Part shown: piece after piece, positions 24,340 through 37,791 of the stretch
Position numbering within the stretch: the stretch's first letter is position 1
Layout: every line of letters begins with the position of its first letter
Source: Owenia fusiformis
Taxonomy: Eukaryota; Annelida; Polychaeta; Sabellida; Oweniidae
DNA length: 64,000 bases
Direction of reading: 5' to 3'
Assembly (NCBI GenBank): GCA_903813345.2
Contig: CAIIXF020000011.1
Coordinates: 11,940,842-12,004,841 of the forward strand
The notes under the pieces: generated by a model
Database searches by the model: none
Seen by the model: only the letters and a program-made list of their open reading frames with translations
What the model was told of the DNA's origin: nothing
Translations under genes and position numbers: made by a program

Positions 24340-24737
24340 TCAGAATGACCCATGCTCAACAATGCCATTCTTAGATATTCCTCAAAATCAATCGGGACAA
24401 CATAAAACATGAACAATAGAAGGCCTCCCAACACTTGATCCAGTGTTAAGACATGTTTAGCAATCCAGCCTCATAGCAGATTCCAGGTTCCTTCACTCCA
24501 GAATAATGGGTTGGCCAACAAAATCCACTGGTTCAATCAAAATGGAAGGTGTCCCACTAATCCAGAAGAATCGGCCGCTCCTAAATACCATAGAAAACCA
24601 TAGATGGAAAACATGTCTAGCTGGCAGATGACCCCATATGGAATGACTAATAGGATAACTCAACAAATTTACTTAACTTAGGTGACAGGATCATCGCGAT
24701 GAAGCTCATCTTTAGGTAGTGGATTCAAGGAGGTGAC

Positions 24738-25430
24738 TCATCTTCCAGTGGATGGCTCCTCTTCCAGTGGGTGGCTCCCCTTCCATGGGATTGTTCATCT
24801 TCCAGCGCCCAACGGGTGGCTTATCTTGCAGCGGGTGGCTTATCTTCCAGCGAGTTGCTCCTTTTCCAGCAAGTTGCTCCTCTTCCAGCGAGTTGCTCCT
24901 CTTCCAGCGAGTTGCTCATCTTCCAGTGAGTTGCTCCTCTTCCAGTGAGTTGCTCCTCTTCCAGTGAGTTGCTCCTCTTCCAGTGAGTTGCTCCTCTTCC
25001 AGTGAGTTGCTCCTCTTCCAATGAGTTGCTTCTCTTCCAGTGAGTTGCTCATCTTCCAGTGAGTTGCTCATCTTCCAGTGGGTTGCTCCTCTCCCATTGG
25101 GTTGTTCATCTTCCAGTGGGTTGCTCATCTTCCAGTGGGTTGCTCATCTTCCAGTGGGTTGCTCATCTTCCAGGGAGTTGCTCATCTTCCAGTGAGTTGC
25201 TCATCTTCTAGATAGTTGCTCATCTTCCAGTGGGTTGCTCATCTTCCAGCGGATGAATTATCTTCCAGCGGTTGGATCATCTTCTAGAAGTTTGATCATC
25301 TTCAAGGTTGCCATCTTCCACCAGATAGAACATCTTCAACTGGGAACTTGGCTTTCCAATGGGTGACTTGTCTTGCAGTGTGTGGCTTGCAGTGTGTGGC
25401 TTGCAGTGTGTGGCTTCCAGTGTGTGGCTC
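24738..25430. repeat. 19-bp minisatellite, block 2
   Basis: Near-identical to block 1 with the same unit number; a few single-base differences (for example CTCCCCTTCC near 24,776). Confidence 0.95.
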
Positions 25431-26718
25431 AGGTGCTAGTGGGCTGATCACCTCCAAGCTAAAGGTAAATCTGGAAGAAATATTGTACATTAGGAAATAA
25501 AAATACTGTACTTACTTGAACCCCACATCCTAGAGATATATCTTCCATCACAGACAGTGCTTCTTCAGCAACACACAGATATCACCAGAATAACAATATC
25601 CTATGAAGATACAGACGCTGCAGGCAGATGGTGTATATTGTAGTTACTCTCATAAACTCCTCGGAAAAACAGAAGCTTATCTTCAGGGGAAGAGGAGTGC
25701 ATCTGAAAGTACATACAAAATAGGAAAAGCTTAGCAGTGGTTTCAATTTTCAACAAGGTTTCAGTGATCAAGACACTATAATAACAGGTGGAGGAGGGAA
25801 TACGAATCTCCAGTGAGATCATCTTTTAGCAGGTTGATCATCTTCCACCAGGTGGATCATCTTCCAGCTGATGGGTCATCTTTCAGGGAGTAGCTTGTCT
25901 TCAGATGAGTGGCTTGACTTTCAGCAGATGGCTTGTAATCTGGTAGAATGCTCGTATTCCAGGAGCTGGCTAATATTCTAGTGGGTGCCTCATCTTCCAG
26001 TGGATGGCTGGTCTTCAAATGATTTTTTATCTTTTTGAGGGTGGTTCCTCTTCCAGAGGATGGATAATCTTCCAGACGGCATTTTCTGTTCCAGTTGGTT
26101 ACTTGGCTTCCAGTTTGTGGCTTAGATTCTAGTGGGCTGATCACCCCCATGCTAAAGGCAAATCTGAAATACTCTAAATTTGGAAATAAAACTTCTGTAC
26201 TTACTTGAGCAGGATCCTAGAGACTTTTCTCATCTTGAACAAAGCTACTGCAGTCGCACAATGACATCACCAGAATAACAACATTTTATGTAGGTACAGG
26301 TGCTAAAGACACAATTGTACAAGCTCCTTATTGTAGTTACGCTTTGAACCATCTCAGAAAGGGTAGACGTTTCTACCTCCAGGGTAAGAGAAGTGCATCT
26401 GTAAGTACCTGTAAAATATGAAGTCAGCAATGATTTAATTTTTGATTTGTAGTTACAATGCCAAAATGATCGAGCCACTTTACAGGCGGAGGAGTGAATG
26501 CAAGGCATTCCTTTTATTGATCCTTGTAAATATCTCTTGGCCTTGTACCCCTCCCGGCTCAAGATTTACATCATCAAATCAACTAACTGCCTGAACAGAA
26601 GTATCTATGTAGAACATGAATTAAAATTATGTTTTTGAATATTGAATTGCCCCCACCCCCAAGACCAATATAATGAATAGTTTTATTTATCTTTTGATAT
26701 GTAAAGCCAACATACACA

Positions 26719-28911
26719 TTATCTCCACATTTGCTCTACACTATAGCTACCCTCGTCCACGTGGGTGTAACGTTCCTGTTGTTTCTTTAGTTGCAGACAC
26801 CTATTAGTACAAGCAATAGCAACATGCTTTGTAGATACAAACACTGCAAACAGCTGACCCAAATCATTGATCCACTCCAAAACATCACAACCAGGGTAGA
26901 AATTGTTATGACCTGAAAGTACTAAAAAAGGGAAAAAAGTCAGCAATGATTTGACTTTTTTCCTTAAAAGAAATGAGTAAATATACCCATCTCACTGAAA
27001 TGGCCATTTTCAGATATGAGTACATTTACATATTACTTTTAAGAGAATGCATGAACATGCAAAATGTCACCACTGGCCATGTGTTAAAGATGCATTTAGT
27101 TCCAGTAAGCCGAACACTAACTGATTACTGCCATCAAGAAGTTTCGTCCACTCACCAGTTTGAGAATATAACAATATGTCAACACTCTGTAGTGACATAA
27201 AAGTCAAATCATTGCCCAGTAAGTACAGTTGATTAATAAAAACTATAAACAAAAATCATAGCATTACTGAATTAATGGTCAAATTGTTGCTTTAAAAGCT
27301 AGCATTATAATATTCAAATGATCAAGACCAAATTGATAGAACTAGAAATATTTTGTTGGTATAAGTCTCAGAATGAAAATTACCAAACACATGCAAACAG
27401 AACCATTGTTCCCTGTGTTGCACCCAAGAACCTGCTTTGCTGGAAATACAAAAAATATGCTGTAATACTTGTTAAACTTAATATAACAATTTACATAAAT
27501 TGCCCAAAATTAAAATCGAACAGAATGGGAGGGATGGAGTAAGGTAGTAATATATCTTAACTAAGTAATAAAATATTGCTTCCAGCTGTTCCCTGTGTGG
27601 CTGCTACCAAGGTCATTCTTCTGGTGGACGTGTGATTCTGTGCAAGGAGAAAATTCATTTATGAGTAACTTCTGCATGAAACAGTAGTAGTTGTAGTCCA
27701 GAACATTAGTAGTCTTTTATCTTCTTCACAACACCTACATTGAGAAAATGATTTAATTGACTACCTTAACTCCAAAGCATGCAAGGGATTATCATTTATT
27801 GCAAAAAATAACCTTAAAAATCTGAACAAGTCACCTTTGTCAATCAGAGTCTAGATCATAAATACCTAGACGGTTGATTGCTTTTTGGACCAAAACATGG
27901 TCGCATTTACACTGACCTCAAAACAAGAAAAAAACAAGTTAAATTGAAAAATTGATGAAAGTTAAGATCATCTACCAACTCGCACTAAAAAAGAGAATGG
28001 AAGTCGAAAACTGAGATTAACATACTAAGGTATGTTAAGTCTCAGGTGAAAATGAGTTTACAAAAAAAAAAATGAAGACAATATTTTCCAAATATGGCAC
28101 ACGTCTCTTCCATTTTGATATAAACCAGGTGGATTCCATTATTCTTTCATTTCAGAACATAGAATCTGTTAGGAAGCTTTCAGGCCAACACACCTTAACA
28201 AAGGATCAAACAATGGGTGACCATCCCTTCGCTCATGTCGTATGCTGTCTAGAGAGATTAAGAAGAATAACAAGAATGACATCCTCGGCCATGCATAATT
28301 AGGATACATCACATTAAAAAGATGAAATACAAGACCATACCACTATCAATTCCCAATAGTACATGTATCTTTACTGTAACACTGATAAGCAATGTCTACC
28401 TACCTAAAGAGTGCAAGGTAACATGTATCAACCCCGAGGCCATTCCGTACAGATCCAAGTGGAATCTTGCTGCGTCCTCACAAGATCTCTGGATCACACT
28501 ATATCCGTCATAGCCAACTACTAACATTACAATACCAGCAAGTAAAAATGAGTGGACCTTCACCAGAGATCGACAATACCCCTCCAGAACGACCCAATGC
28601 ATGCCGGCACCACAGAATGCATTGAAGAAAGAAAATTCAGAATACCTCCTCCTGGTGGGTGCAAGACCCATCATTTTCACTCGCAAGTAAAGAATGTTTT
28701 CGCCAGCCATCAGAATATAGGCGAAACAAAGAACCAAGCTCAACAATAAGAATCCAACATGGAAACTGTTGGTCGGGACTTACAAGGAATCGATACCTGA
28801 AACCCATGCATCCAGAGATTGATAGACACTGATCATCAGAATCACAGTGGAGGTACTACGAGGAACATCAAACGGTATGACCGAGTAAACCAGAGCTCTC
28901 AATGCAATGGA
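26719..28911 (-). CDS. Unrecognised membrane protein gene, array copy 3
   Basis: Same exons: 28404-28765, 28194-28248, 27156-27186 and last exon 26719-26912. Coding parts translate as in copies 1 and 2. Small insertions (3 bp near 27,236, 6 bp near 28,361) fall in predicted introns, and the 8-bp insertion near 26,313 lies downstream of the stop. All three leave the coding exons intact. Confidence 0.5.
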
Positions 28912-29309
28912 TCAGAATGACCCATGCTCAACAATGCCATTCTTAGATATTCCTCAAAATCAATCGGGACAACATAAAACATGAACAATGGAAGGCCTCC
29001 CAACACTTGATCCAGTGTTAAGACATGTTTAGCCATCCAGCCTCATAGCAGATTCCAGGTTCCTTCACTCCAGAATAATGGGTTGGCCAACAAAATCCAC
29101 TGGTTCAATCAAAATGGAAGGTGTCCCACTAATCCAGAAGAATCGGCCACTCCTAAATACCATAGAAAACCATAGATGGAAAACATGTCTAGCTGGCAGA
29201 TGACCCCATATGGAATGACTAATAGGATAACTCAACAAATTTACTTAACTTAGGTGACAGGATCATCGCGATGAAGCTCATCTTTAGGTAGTGGATTCAA
29301 GGAGGTGAC

Positions 29310-29985
29310 TCATCTTCCAGTGGATGGCTCCTCTTCCAGTGGGTGGCTCCTCTTCCATGGGATTGTTCATCTTCCAGCGCCCAACGGGTGGCTTATCTTG
29401 CAGCGGGTGGCTTATCTTCCAGCGAGTTGCTCCTTTTCCAGCAAGTTGCTCCTCTTCCAGCGAGTTGCTCCTCTTCCAGCGAGTTGCTCATCTTCCAGTG
29501 AGTTGCTCCTCTTCCAGTGAGTTGCTCCTCTTCCAGTGAGTTGCTCCTCTTCCAGTGAGTTGCTCCTCTTCCAATGAGTTGCTTCTCTTCCAGTGAGTTG
29601 CTCATCTTCCAGTGAGTTGCTCATCTTCCAGTGGGTTGCTCCTCTTCCATTGGGTTGTTCATCTTCCAGTGGGTTGCTCATCTTCCAGTGGGTTGCTCAT
29701 CTTCCAGTGGGTTGCTCATCTTCCAGGGAGTTGCTCATCTTCCAGTGAGTTGCTCATCTTCTAGATAGTTGCTCATCTTCCAGTGGGTTGCTCATCTTCC
29801 AGCGGATGAATTATCTTCCAGCGGGTGGATCATCTTCTAGAAGTTTGATCATCTTCAAGGTTGCCATCTTCCACCAGATAGAACATCTTCAACTGGGAAC
29901 TTGGCTTTCCAATGGGTGACTTGTCTTGCAGTGTGTGGCTTGCAGTGTGTGGCTTGCATTGTGTGGCTTCCAGTGTGTGGCTCAG
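29310..29985. repeat. 19-bp minisatellite, block 3
   Basis: As blocks 1 and 2 but exactly one 19-bp unit shorter, which accounts for the shorter period of this unit. Confidence 0.95.
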
Positions 29986-31263
29986 GTGCTAGTGGGCTGA
30001 TCACCTCCAAGCTAAAGGTAAATCTGGAAGAAATATTGTACATTAGGAAATAAAAATACTGTACTTACTTGAACCCCACATCCTAGAGATATATCTTCCA
30101 TCACAGACAGTGCTTCTTCAGCAACACACAGATATCACCAGAATAACAATATCCTATGAAGATACAGACGCTGCAGGCAGATGGTGTATATTGTAGTTAC
30201 TCTCATAAACTCCTCGGAAAAACAGAAGCTTATCTTCAGGGGAAGAGGAGTGCATCTGAAAGTACATACAAAATAGGAAAAGCTTAGCAGTGGTTTCAAT
30301 TTTCAACAAGGTTTCAGTGATCAAGACACTATAATAACAGGTGGAGGAGGGAATACGAATCTCCAGTGAGATCATCTTTTAGCAGGTTGATCATCTTCCA
30401 CAAGGTGGATCATCTTCCAGCTGATGGGTCATCTTTCAGGGAGTAGCTTGTCTTCAGATGAGTGGCTTGACTTTCAGCAGATGGCTTGTAATCTGGTAGA
30501 ATGCTCGTATTCCAGGAGCTGGCTAATATTCTAGTGGGTGCCTCATCTTCCAGTGGATGGCTGGTCTTCAAATGATTTTTTATCTTTTTGAGGGTGGTTC
30601 CTCTTCCAGAGGATGGATAATCTTCCAGACGGCATTTTCTGTTCCAGTTGGTTACTTGGCTTCCAGTTTGTGGCTTAGATTCTAGTGGGCTGATCACCCC
30701 CATGCTAAAGGCAAATCTGAAATACTCTAAATTTGGAAATAAAACTTCTGTACTTACTTGAGCAGGATCCTAGAGACTTTTCTCATCTTGAACAAAGCTA
30801 CTGCAGTCGCACAATGACATCACCAGAATAACAACATTTTATGTAGGTACAGGTGCTAAAGACACAAGCTCCTTATTGTAGTTACGCTTTGAACCATCTC
30901 AGAAAGGGTAGACGTTTCTACCTCCAGGGTAAGAGAAGTGCATCTGTAAGTACCTGTAAAATATGAAGTCAGCAATGATTTAATTTTTGATTTGTAGTTA
31001 CAATGTCAAAATGAGCGAGCAACTTTACAGGCGGAGGAGGGAATGCAAGGCATTCCTTTTATTGATCCTAGTAAATATCTCTTGGCCTTGTACCCCTCCC
31101 GGCTCAAGATTTACATCATCAAATCAACTAACTGCCTGAACAGAAGTATCTCTGTAGAACATGAATTAAAATTATGTTTTTGAATATTGAATTGCCCCCA
31201 CCCCCAAGACCAATATAATGAATAGTTTTATTTATCTTTTGATATGTAAAGCCAACATACACA

Positions 31264-32832
31264 TTATCTCCACATTTGCTCTACACTATAGCTACCCTCG
31301 TCCACGTGGGTGTAACGTTCCTGTTGTTTCTTTAGTTGCAGACACCTATTAGTACAAGCAATAGCAACATGCTTTGTAGATACAAACACTGCAAACAGCT
31401 GACCCAAATCATTGATCCACTCCAAAACATCACAACCAGGGTAGAAATTGTTATGACCTGAAAGTACTAAAAAAAGGAAAAAAGTCGGCAATGATTTGAC
31501 TTTTTTCCTTAAAAGAAATGAGTAAATATACCCATCTCACTGAAATGGCCATTTTCAGATATGAGTACATTTACATATTACTTTTAAGAGAATGCATGAA
31601 CATGCAAAATGTCACCACTGGCCATGTGTTAAAGATGCATTTAGTTCCAGTAAGCCGAACACTAACTGATTACTGCCATCAAGAAGTTTCGTCCACTCAC
31701 CAGTTTGAGAATATAACAATATGTCAACACTCTGTAGTGACATAAAAGTCAAATCATTGCCCAGTAAGTACAGTTGATTAAAAACTATAAACAAAAATCA
31801 TAGCATTACTGAATTAATGGTCAAATTGTTGCTTTAAAAGCTAGCATTATAATATTCAAATGATCAAGACCAAATTGATAGAACTAGAAATATTTTGTTG
31901 GTATAAGTCTCAGAATGAAAATTACCAAACACATGCAAACAGAACCATTGTTCCCTGTGTTGCACCCAAGAACCTGCTTTGCTGGAAATACAAAAAATAT
32001 GCTGTAATACTTGTTAAACTTAATATAACAATTTACATAAATTGCCCAAAATTAAAATCGAACAGAATGGGAGGGATGGAGTAAGGTAGTAATATATCTT
32101 AACTAAGTAATAAAATATTGCTTCCAGCTGTTCCCTGTGTGGCTGCTACCAAGGTCATTCTTCTGGTGGACGTGTGATTCTGTGCAAGGAGAAAATTCAT
32201 TTATGAGTAACTTCTGCATGAAACCGTAGTAGTTGTAGTCCAGAACATTAGTAGTCTTTTATCTTCTTCACAACACCTACATTGAGAAAATGATTTAATT
32301 GACTACCTTAACTCCAAAGCATGCAAGGGATTATCATTTATTGCAAAAAATAACCTTAAAAATCTGAACAAGTCACCTTTGTCAATCAGAGTCTAGATCA
32401 TAAATACCTAGACGGTTGATTGCTTTTTGGACCAAAACATGGTCGCATTTACACTGACCTCAAAACAAGAAAAAAACAAGTTAAATTGAAAAATTGATGA
32501 AAGTTAAGAGCATCTACCAACTCGCACCAAAAAAGAGAATGGAAGTCGAAAACTGAGATTAACACACTAAGGTATGTTAAGTCTCGGGTGAAAATGAGTT
32601 TACAAAAACAAATATGAAGACAATATTTTCCAAATATGGCACACGTCTCTTCCATTTTGATATAAACCAGGTGGATTCCATTATTCTTTCATTTCAGAAC
32701 ATAGAATCTGTTAGGAAGCTTTCAGGCCAACACACCTTAACAAAGGATCAAACAATGGGTGACCATCCCTTCGCTCATGTCGTATGCTGTCTAGAGAGAT
32801 TAAGAAGAATAACAAGAATGACATCCTCGGCT
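31264..32832 (-). pseudogene. Truncated array copy 4 of the membrane protein gene
   Basis: The last exon (31264-31457), the 31-nt exon (31701-31731) and the 55-nt exon (32736-32790) are present. The unit ends at about 32,832, before the large hydrophobic exon. Copies 1-3 continue into CATGCATAATTAGG, whereas here unrelated TTATAACTTATAACG follows. Without its 5' exons this copy is probably non-functional. Confidence 0.6.
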
Positions 32833-32944
32833 TATAACTTATAACGTATACTTATAGGTAAACGTACAAGGTGTTTCATAATGTGGGCTTTTCGTCAGGA
32901 AAGATCTTCTCAGACTGTAATAAATACAGGTCAAAGGGATGCCA

Positions 32945-33480
32945 GCAGGTGGTTGTTCATCTTCCAGTGGGTTGTTCATCTTCCAGTGGGTTGTTCATCT
33001 TCCAGTGTGTTGCTCATCTTCCAGTGAGTTAATCATCTTCCAGTGAGTTGCTCATCTTCCAGTGAGTTGCTCATCTTCCAGCGGGTGAGTTATCTTCCTG
33101 CTGGTGGCTTATCTTCCAGGGGGTGGCTTATCTTCCAGGGGGTGGATCATCTTCAAGCGGGTGGATCATCTTCCAGCAGGTTGCTAATTTTCTAGCAGGT
33201 GGATCCTCTTCCAGTGGGTTGTTCATCTTCCAGTGGGTTGCTCTTCTTCCAGTGAGTTGCTCCTCTCCCGGTGAGTTGCTCATCTTCCAGTGAGTTGCTC
33301 ATCTTCCAGTGAGTTGCTCATCTTCCAATGGGTTGAATAGAATTATCTTCCTGTGGTTGGATCATCTTCTAGCAGTTTGATCATCTTCAAGGTTGTCATC
33401 TTCCACCAGACAGATCATCTTCAACTGGGAACCTGGCTTTTCAATGGGTGACTTGTCTTGCAGTGTGTGGTTTCCAGTGT
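32945..33480. repeat. 19-bp minisatellite, block 4 (diverged, after the breakpoint)
   Basis: Same unit type (GTTGTTCATCTTCCAGTGG, GTTGCTCATCTTCCAGTGA) but with its own variant order, so it was not part of the recent homogenisation. Confidence 0.9.
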
Positions 33481-33489
33481 GTTGCTTAG

Positions 33490-33880
33490 GTGCTAGTAGG
33501 CTGATTACCTCCAAGCTTAAGGTAAATCTGGAAAAAATATTTTACATTAGGAAATAAAAATACTGTACTTACTTGAACCTCTATCCTAGAGATGTGTCTT
33601 CCACACTAGATAATGCTTCTTCAGTAAAACAGATATCACCAGAATAACAACATCATATGCAGATACGTATACAGGCGCTACAGGAAGATGGTGCATATTG
33701 TAGTTACACTGTACCATCTAAAACCTCACAGAAAGGACAGAAACATCTTTAGAGGAAGAGGAGAGCATCTGAAAGTTCATACAAAAGAGGAAAGGTTAGC
33801 AATGATTTAATTTTTCAATTTTTTAAGATGGTTTCGATGATCAAGACATTTCCATAACAGGGAGATCAAAAGTTGGGATT
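33490..33880. repeat. Diverged terminal module of the array
   Basis: GTAGGCTGATTACCTCCAAGC ... ATATCACCAGAATAACAACATC ... GGAGAGCATCTGAAAG aligns with the module at 16,321-16,690 but with many substitutions. It marks the old edge of the array. Confidence 0.85.
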
Positions 33881-33959
33881 CTTAGGCAATAATTTGTATA
33901 CGAGATATTGTATATATTGTATATTGCTCTAAATAATACAATAAAAAAAATTGATATCA

Positions 33960-34965
33960 TTCTTAGGAAAAGAAAAAATGAAAAAACTGATCAATTGAAA
34001 ATCGATCTATTTTCCTTTTTACTACAGCCATTATTGTTTCAAATTTTTTTTTCAAAATTTCAAAGATTGTATCATAAGCAATACATTGGACACATTTTCT
34101 GAAAAATCAAAAGATTCAGTTCATTGACATTTCCTGAGCACCTACTTTAAGCTATTTTTCAGTCACATTTTCAGAGGGCTGAAAATGTTATTTCATGTTC
34201 TGACCGTTTCCATTGTGTTCCCGGTCATGTAAATGATATGTGGAACTAGTTAAACTGACTGGAGGTCCAAACAGAACTCTGTTATCTTGGTTAAAAAAAT
34301 TCAAAATCAAGCATGGTTTTGTCATTTTGTTTTGTCATTTCCTGTTAACTTCCATAGCACCTTAACAGGAAATGACAAAACAGGAAGTGGAAAAATGTGG
34401 CATTTTTGACATTTTTTGAACAAAGATAACAGAGTTCTGTTTTGACCTCCAGTCAATTCAAATAGTTCCACATATCATTTACAATAACTTTTTCAGTCCG
34501 CTGAAAATGTGACTGAATAAAAGCTAAAAGTAGCCTGTCAGGAAAGGTCACTGGACAGAATCTTTTGAATTTTTCAGAAAATGTACCCAATATATTGCTC
34601 TAACTGATAAAAAGGAAAATAGATCGCCTTTCAATTCAGTTTTTTTCTTTTTTTTCTTTTTTTACGAATGATATCACATTTTCAAAGATTGTATTAATTA
34701 GAGTTATATAATGGGCACCTTTTCAGAAAAATTCCAGTGACCTTTCCTAATCTCCTACTTTTAACTATTTTCCGGTCATGTTAAGGGTCATTCTGACCAT
34801 GTACATTGTGATCCTTGTCCTGTAAATGATATGTGGAACTACTTGATTTGACTGGAGGTCAAAACAGAACTCCGTTATCTTTGTTCAAAAATGTCAAAAA
34901 TGCCGCATTTGTGTCACTTCCTGTTTTGTCATATCTTGTTAAGTACCACTGCACCTTATAGTAGA
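33960..34965. repeat. Large imperfect palindrome plus a third direct copy
   Basis: The left arm (GATCTATTTTCCTTTTTAC ... AATGATATGTGGAACTA ... GACTGGAGGTC-AAACAGAACTC) and right arm (GAGTTCTGTTTTGACCTCCAGTC ... CACATATCATTTAC ... AAAAAGGAAAATAGATCG) are inverted about a centre near 34,350. A third copy in the left-arm orientation follows at 34,680-34,965. A fourth, inverted, copy is at 15,570-15,690. Confidence 0.85.
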
Positions 34966-35352
34966 ATTTTAAATGTTTGTGAGTACTTTGAATTTAAAAA
35001 AATAAGCAATCAAAAGACCAAATTGAAACAGTTTATGTAAAAATAGAAGCATTTATATTTATCCTGACTTTTGCATATTTCAGATAGTAATGTATAATGT
35101 GCAGCAAAGCTGTGGCCTTTTGTAATTTAGAGAGTTTCAGCCATGTTATTTTTTCGAAAATAACATGGCAGAGAAGTATCAAAATAAAAGAGGACACAGA
35201 TATGATAGCTAAACTACAAAACAAACTAAAATATACAAAAGTTAGGATAAATATAAATGTTTCTATTTTTACATAAACTGTTTCAATTTGGTCATTTGAT
35301 TGCTTATTTTTTAAATTCAAAGTACTCACAAACATTTAAAATTTTACTATAA
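34956..35352. mobile_element. 397-bp palindromic element
   Basis: TTATAGTAGAATTTTAAATG at the left is inverted at the right (CATTTAAAATTTTACTATAA). The arms of ~125 bp are nearly perfect through AAATAAGCAATCAAA and TTATATTTATCCTGACTTTTG. A second perfect hairpin, GCCATGTTATT-TTTTCG-AAAATAACATGGC, sits in the centre (35,139-35,169). Confidence 0.85.
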
Positions 35353-36365
35353 CATGGCTGAAATGACAAGAAGGTACAGGCTTATTGCACAAAAAAACTA
35401 AATAGTCTGAAATATGCAAATGTCATTCATGTACAATATGAATATACTTTTCCACATATTATTGCACAATGGTCTCCTGATTTCTTATTTTGGGGTTCTA
35501 CTGACGCAGTAAAACAGTAAAATGAACTGTTGATGAAGCTTATATTATCTACTTTATGAACATGAATGTCATCAATCGTTAGGATTATTATATCAATGAT
35601 AAATATTACAAAATTTGGGATAAATTCCTACCAAGTGTTCCTCCATTATGTCGTTCTCCAATCTACAATCTGATTGGTTTATGTAAGAAATGGCGGGAAA
35701 TAATAAGGAGCATATATTATTGCATATTAAATAGACCAATCCAGTAAATCATGCCATCTATTGGTTAAGATGTCATTCTTACAATTTCAGTGCAGAAATA
35801 GGATTAAAATATTGCTAAAAAACCTCTTTCAATTCTGTTTACAAACATTGCTGCCTGTAAAGTATGACATCATAAATCTAGCCAATATACCCTAGTTTCC
35901 TTGGTTCACAAATAGGGGTCAGGATTTATTGGAAAGGTCAATTAGAGCAATTGATCACTGTGGGTAACGTTCGCGTCGCCTCGGGCGCACCGCGCATGCC
36001 CGGCGCTCCTACCAACCAACCTAGTGCGTATAAGATGTCAAAATTAACGCCCATCATAACACATCTAGATTTATGATATTTTAATATTTTTGAGACATCT
36101 CGCCATTTTAAATCTCGGTTGTAAAACTTCTTATTTTGTACTTTAAAAAGTAGGTCACTAAATTTTCTCATTTTTCGATACATTTGATAGAACTCCACTC
36201 TTTTCTCGGTACATTAGTGTACTCTTTGAGCAAAAATGAGAGTTAGACAATATGTGTTACATATTTGTAACATGTGACTCTATTAGAATGGCATCAATAG
36301 CGGAAAGCACACCTCGACTTTATCGTATTTGTTTATGTACGTTTATGTTATAAAACCATACATAC

Positions 36366-36441
36366 CTTCGGTATCCCAGCGCTTGATCTCCTCTAGAAAC
36401 TGCTGTTGCTTGTCGAAATCTGTGGCTTTTTCAACTCCTCT
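36366..36441 (-). CDS. Possible isolated exon
   Basis: Open minus-strand stretch encoding a polar, coiled-coil-like peptide (DFDKQQQFLEEIKRWDTE) followed by a good donor, GAAG|GTATGT. The upstream limit is an in-frame stop and no strong acceptor is seen, so it may be a remnant. The rest of 35,353-36,743 has no gene that I can support. Confidence 0.3.
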
Positions 36442-36743
36442 TTAGATATTCAGCTGCTAAAGTGTTAGGAACTTATACATTGAGCTCGTGTCTATTTCCG
36501 CGGTTCTTCAAGTCTATGTAATCGTTAGGTTCTGTCACTGTCGGCAATGAATTTCTTGACATTTTTGTAGACTGCATCTCTGTTTTCCCCTTTCAGATCT
36601 CGTTTGAATGAAGTAAAAGAATCCCGCTATGATAAGCGTCCAGTTTCAGTTTGCGGTCAGATAAAAAACTAAGTACACCTCCACGTGTCAAAGCTCAGAA
36701 TGAAGTTACATGCCGCTCTAATATGTATTCATCACTTGGGATC

Positions 36744-37791
36744 AACTGGAAGCGAAGACATGATGTCTCGTTTCAACATGGCCGGACTTCCGGAAACAAA
36801 TTTTGTTGGAACTTGAAACAGGGATAATTAGTTTATCTACATATATATCAACGTTGTAATATGTATTTGGAGTTAAATTTGCACTTGAAAGCACAGTAGA
36901 TATTTTAAGAGTTGAACTCTTTTGGGACTCAGTGAAATACTCAATGAATTCGGCGGACAATTTACAGTGACGATAATTTCTGGCCAAATTTAGGATATGG
37001 CCTTCATCTTTAGAATTTTATACAAGAAGGGATAACTGAAATGGTACATTGAATCAGTACAAAGTACTGTTTGTCAATCATACTACCATAAAGATCTGTC
37101 AATACAACCAGGTGCGTAGGAAAGTGAAAATTCAACACTGAAAATATATACTAAGGAGATTTGTCAAATTGTATGTGTTAGAACACTAAATTTACGCTGG
37201 TGAAACGTCATTAATCAACAATAGTGTCATCAAAGTATGTATATAGCCTTATACTATGGAGCTGGACGCCAAATTTTTTTACCATGACAATCTTATATGC
37301 CTTCGGTCTGTCGTAATATAGTCCTCGCAAGCTCGGCCTATATTGATGACAGACCTCAGGCATATATTCAATGATATGGACATTACTGCTAAATATAGCC
37401 TTTTCGAATCATGAAAATGAACAAGTGTAAAAACGTTGTCAATTATGTAGCGCCATCTTCCATGTTTTGTAAAAAGCAACAAACTGTATACCCATATAAA
37501 TACGATGTCTTCCTTTCATGCTCCAGAAAGCTATGTACGGCTTCTTTTCTTTGAGCAAGTGTCTTCATTTTACAAGCGATATAGATAAATATCCAATCAG
37601 TTTTGTATACTAGTATCTGATATATATTTCGAAACCTGAATCTACGTACTAAATACGTGCCAAATATTAAGTTAAAATTTAGAGGATAAAAGCGATTGAA
37701 TCGGGATTACAAATATTCTTATCAAATTCAGATTCCGGAAGTCCGACCATATTGAAACGAAGACCGTCTTCGTTTCCAGTTCCAAAAATTC
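36744..37791. mobile_element. 1.05-kb inverted-repeat element
   Basis: AACTGGAAGCGAAGAC ... TTTCAACATGGCCGGACTTCCGGA at the left is inverted at the right (TCCGGAAGTCCGACCATATTGAAA ... CGTTTCCAGTT). Arms are about 50 bp. No transposase; a minus-strand 81-codon ORF over the left arm is not protein-like. Confidence 0.75.

Larger units (their letters stand above)
15700..33880. repeat. Tandem array of 4.55-kb units
   Basis: The landmark CTAGTGGGCTGATCACC lies at 16,321, 20,878, 25,436 and 29,989, giving periods of 4,557, 4,558 and 4,553 bp. Copies 1-3 are nearly identical over their whole length. Copy 4 breaks off at about 32,832. After a ~110-bp unrelated junction, a diverged minisatellite and module follow to 33,880. 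Differences include one 19-bp unit fewer in the third full minisatellite block and small insertions in copy 3 (8 bp near 26,313, 6 bp near 28,361). Confidence 0.97.

Noticed and set aside
35938-36198. 86-codon minus-strand ORF
   Set aside because: Part overlaps a fragment related to the inverted-repeat element at 50 kb, and no homology or splice site supports it.
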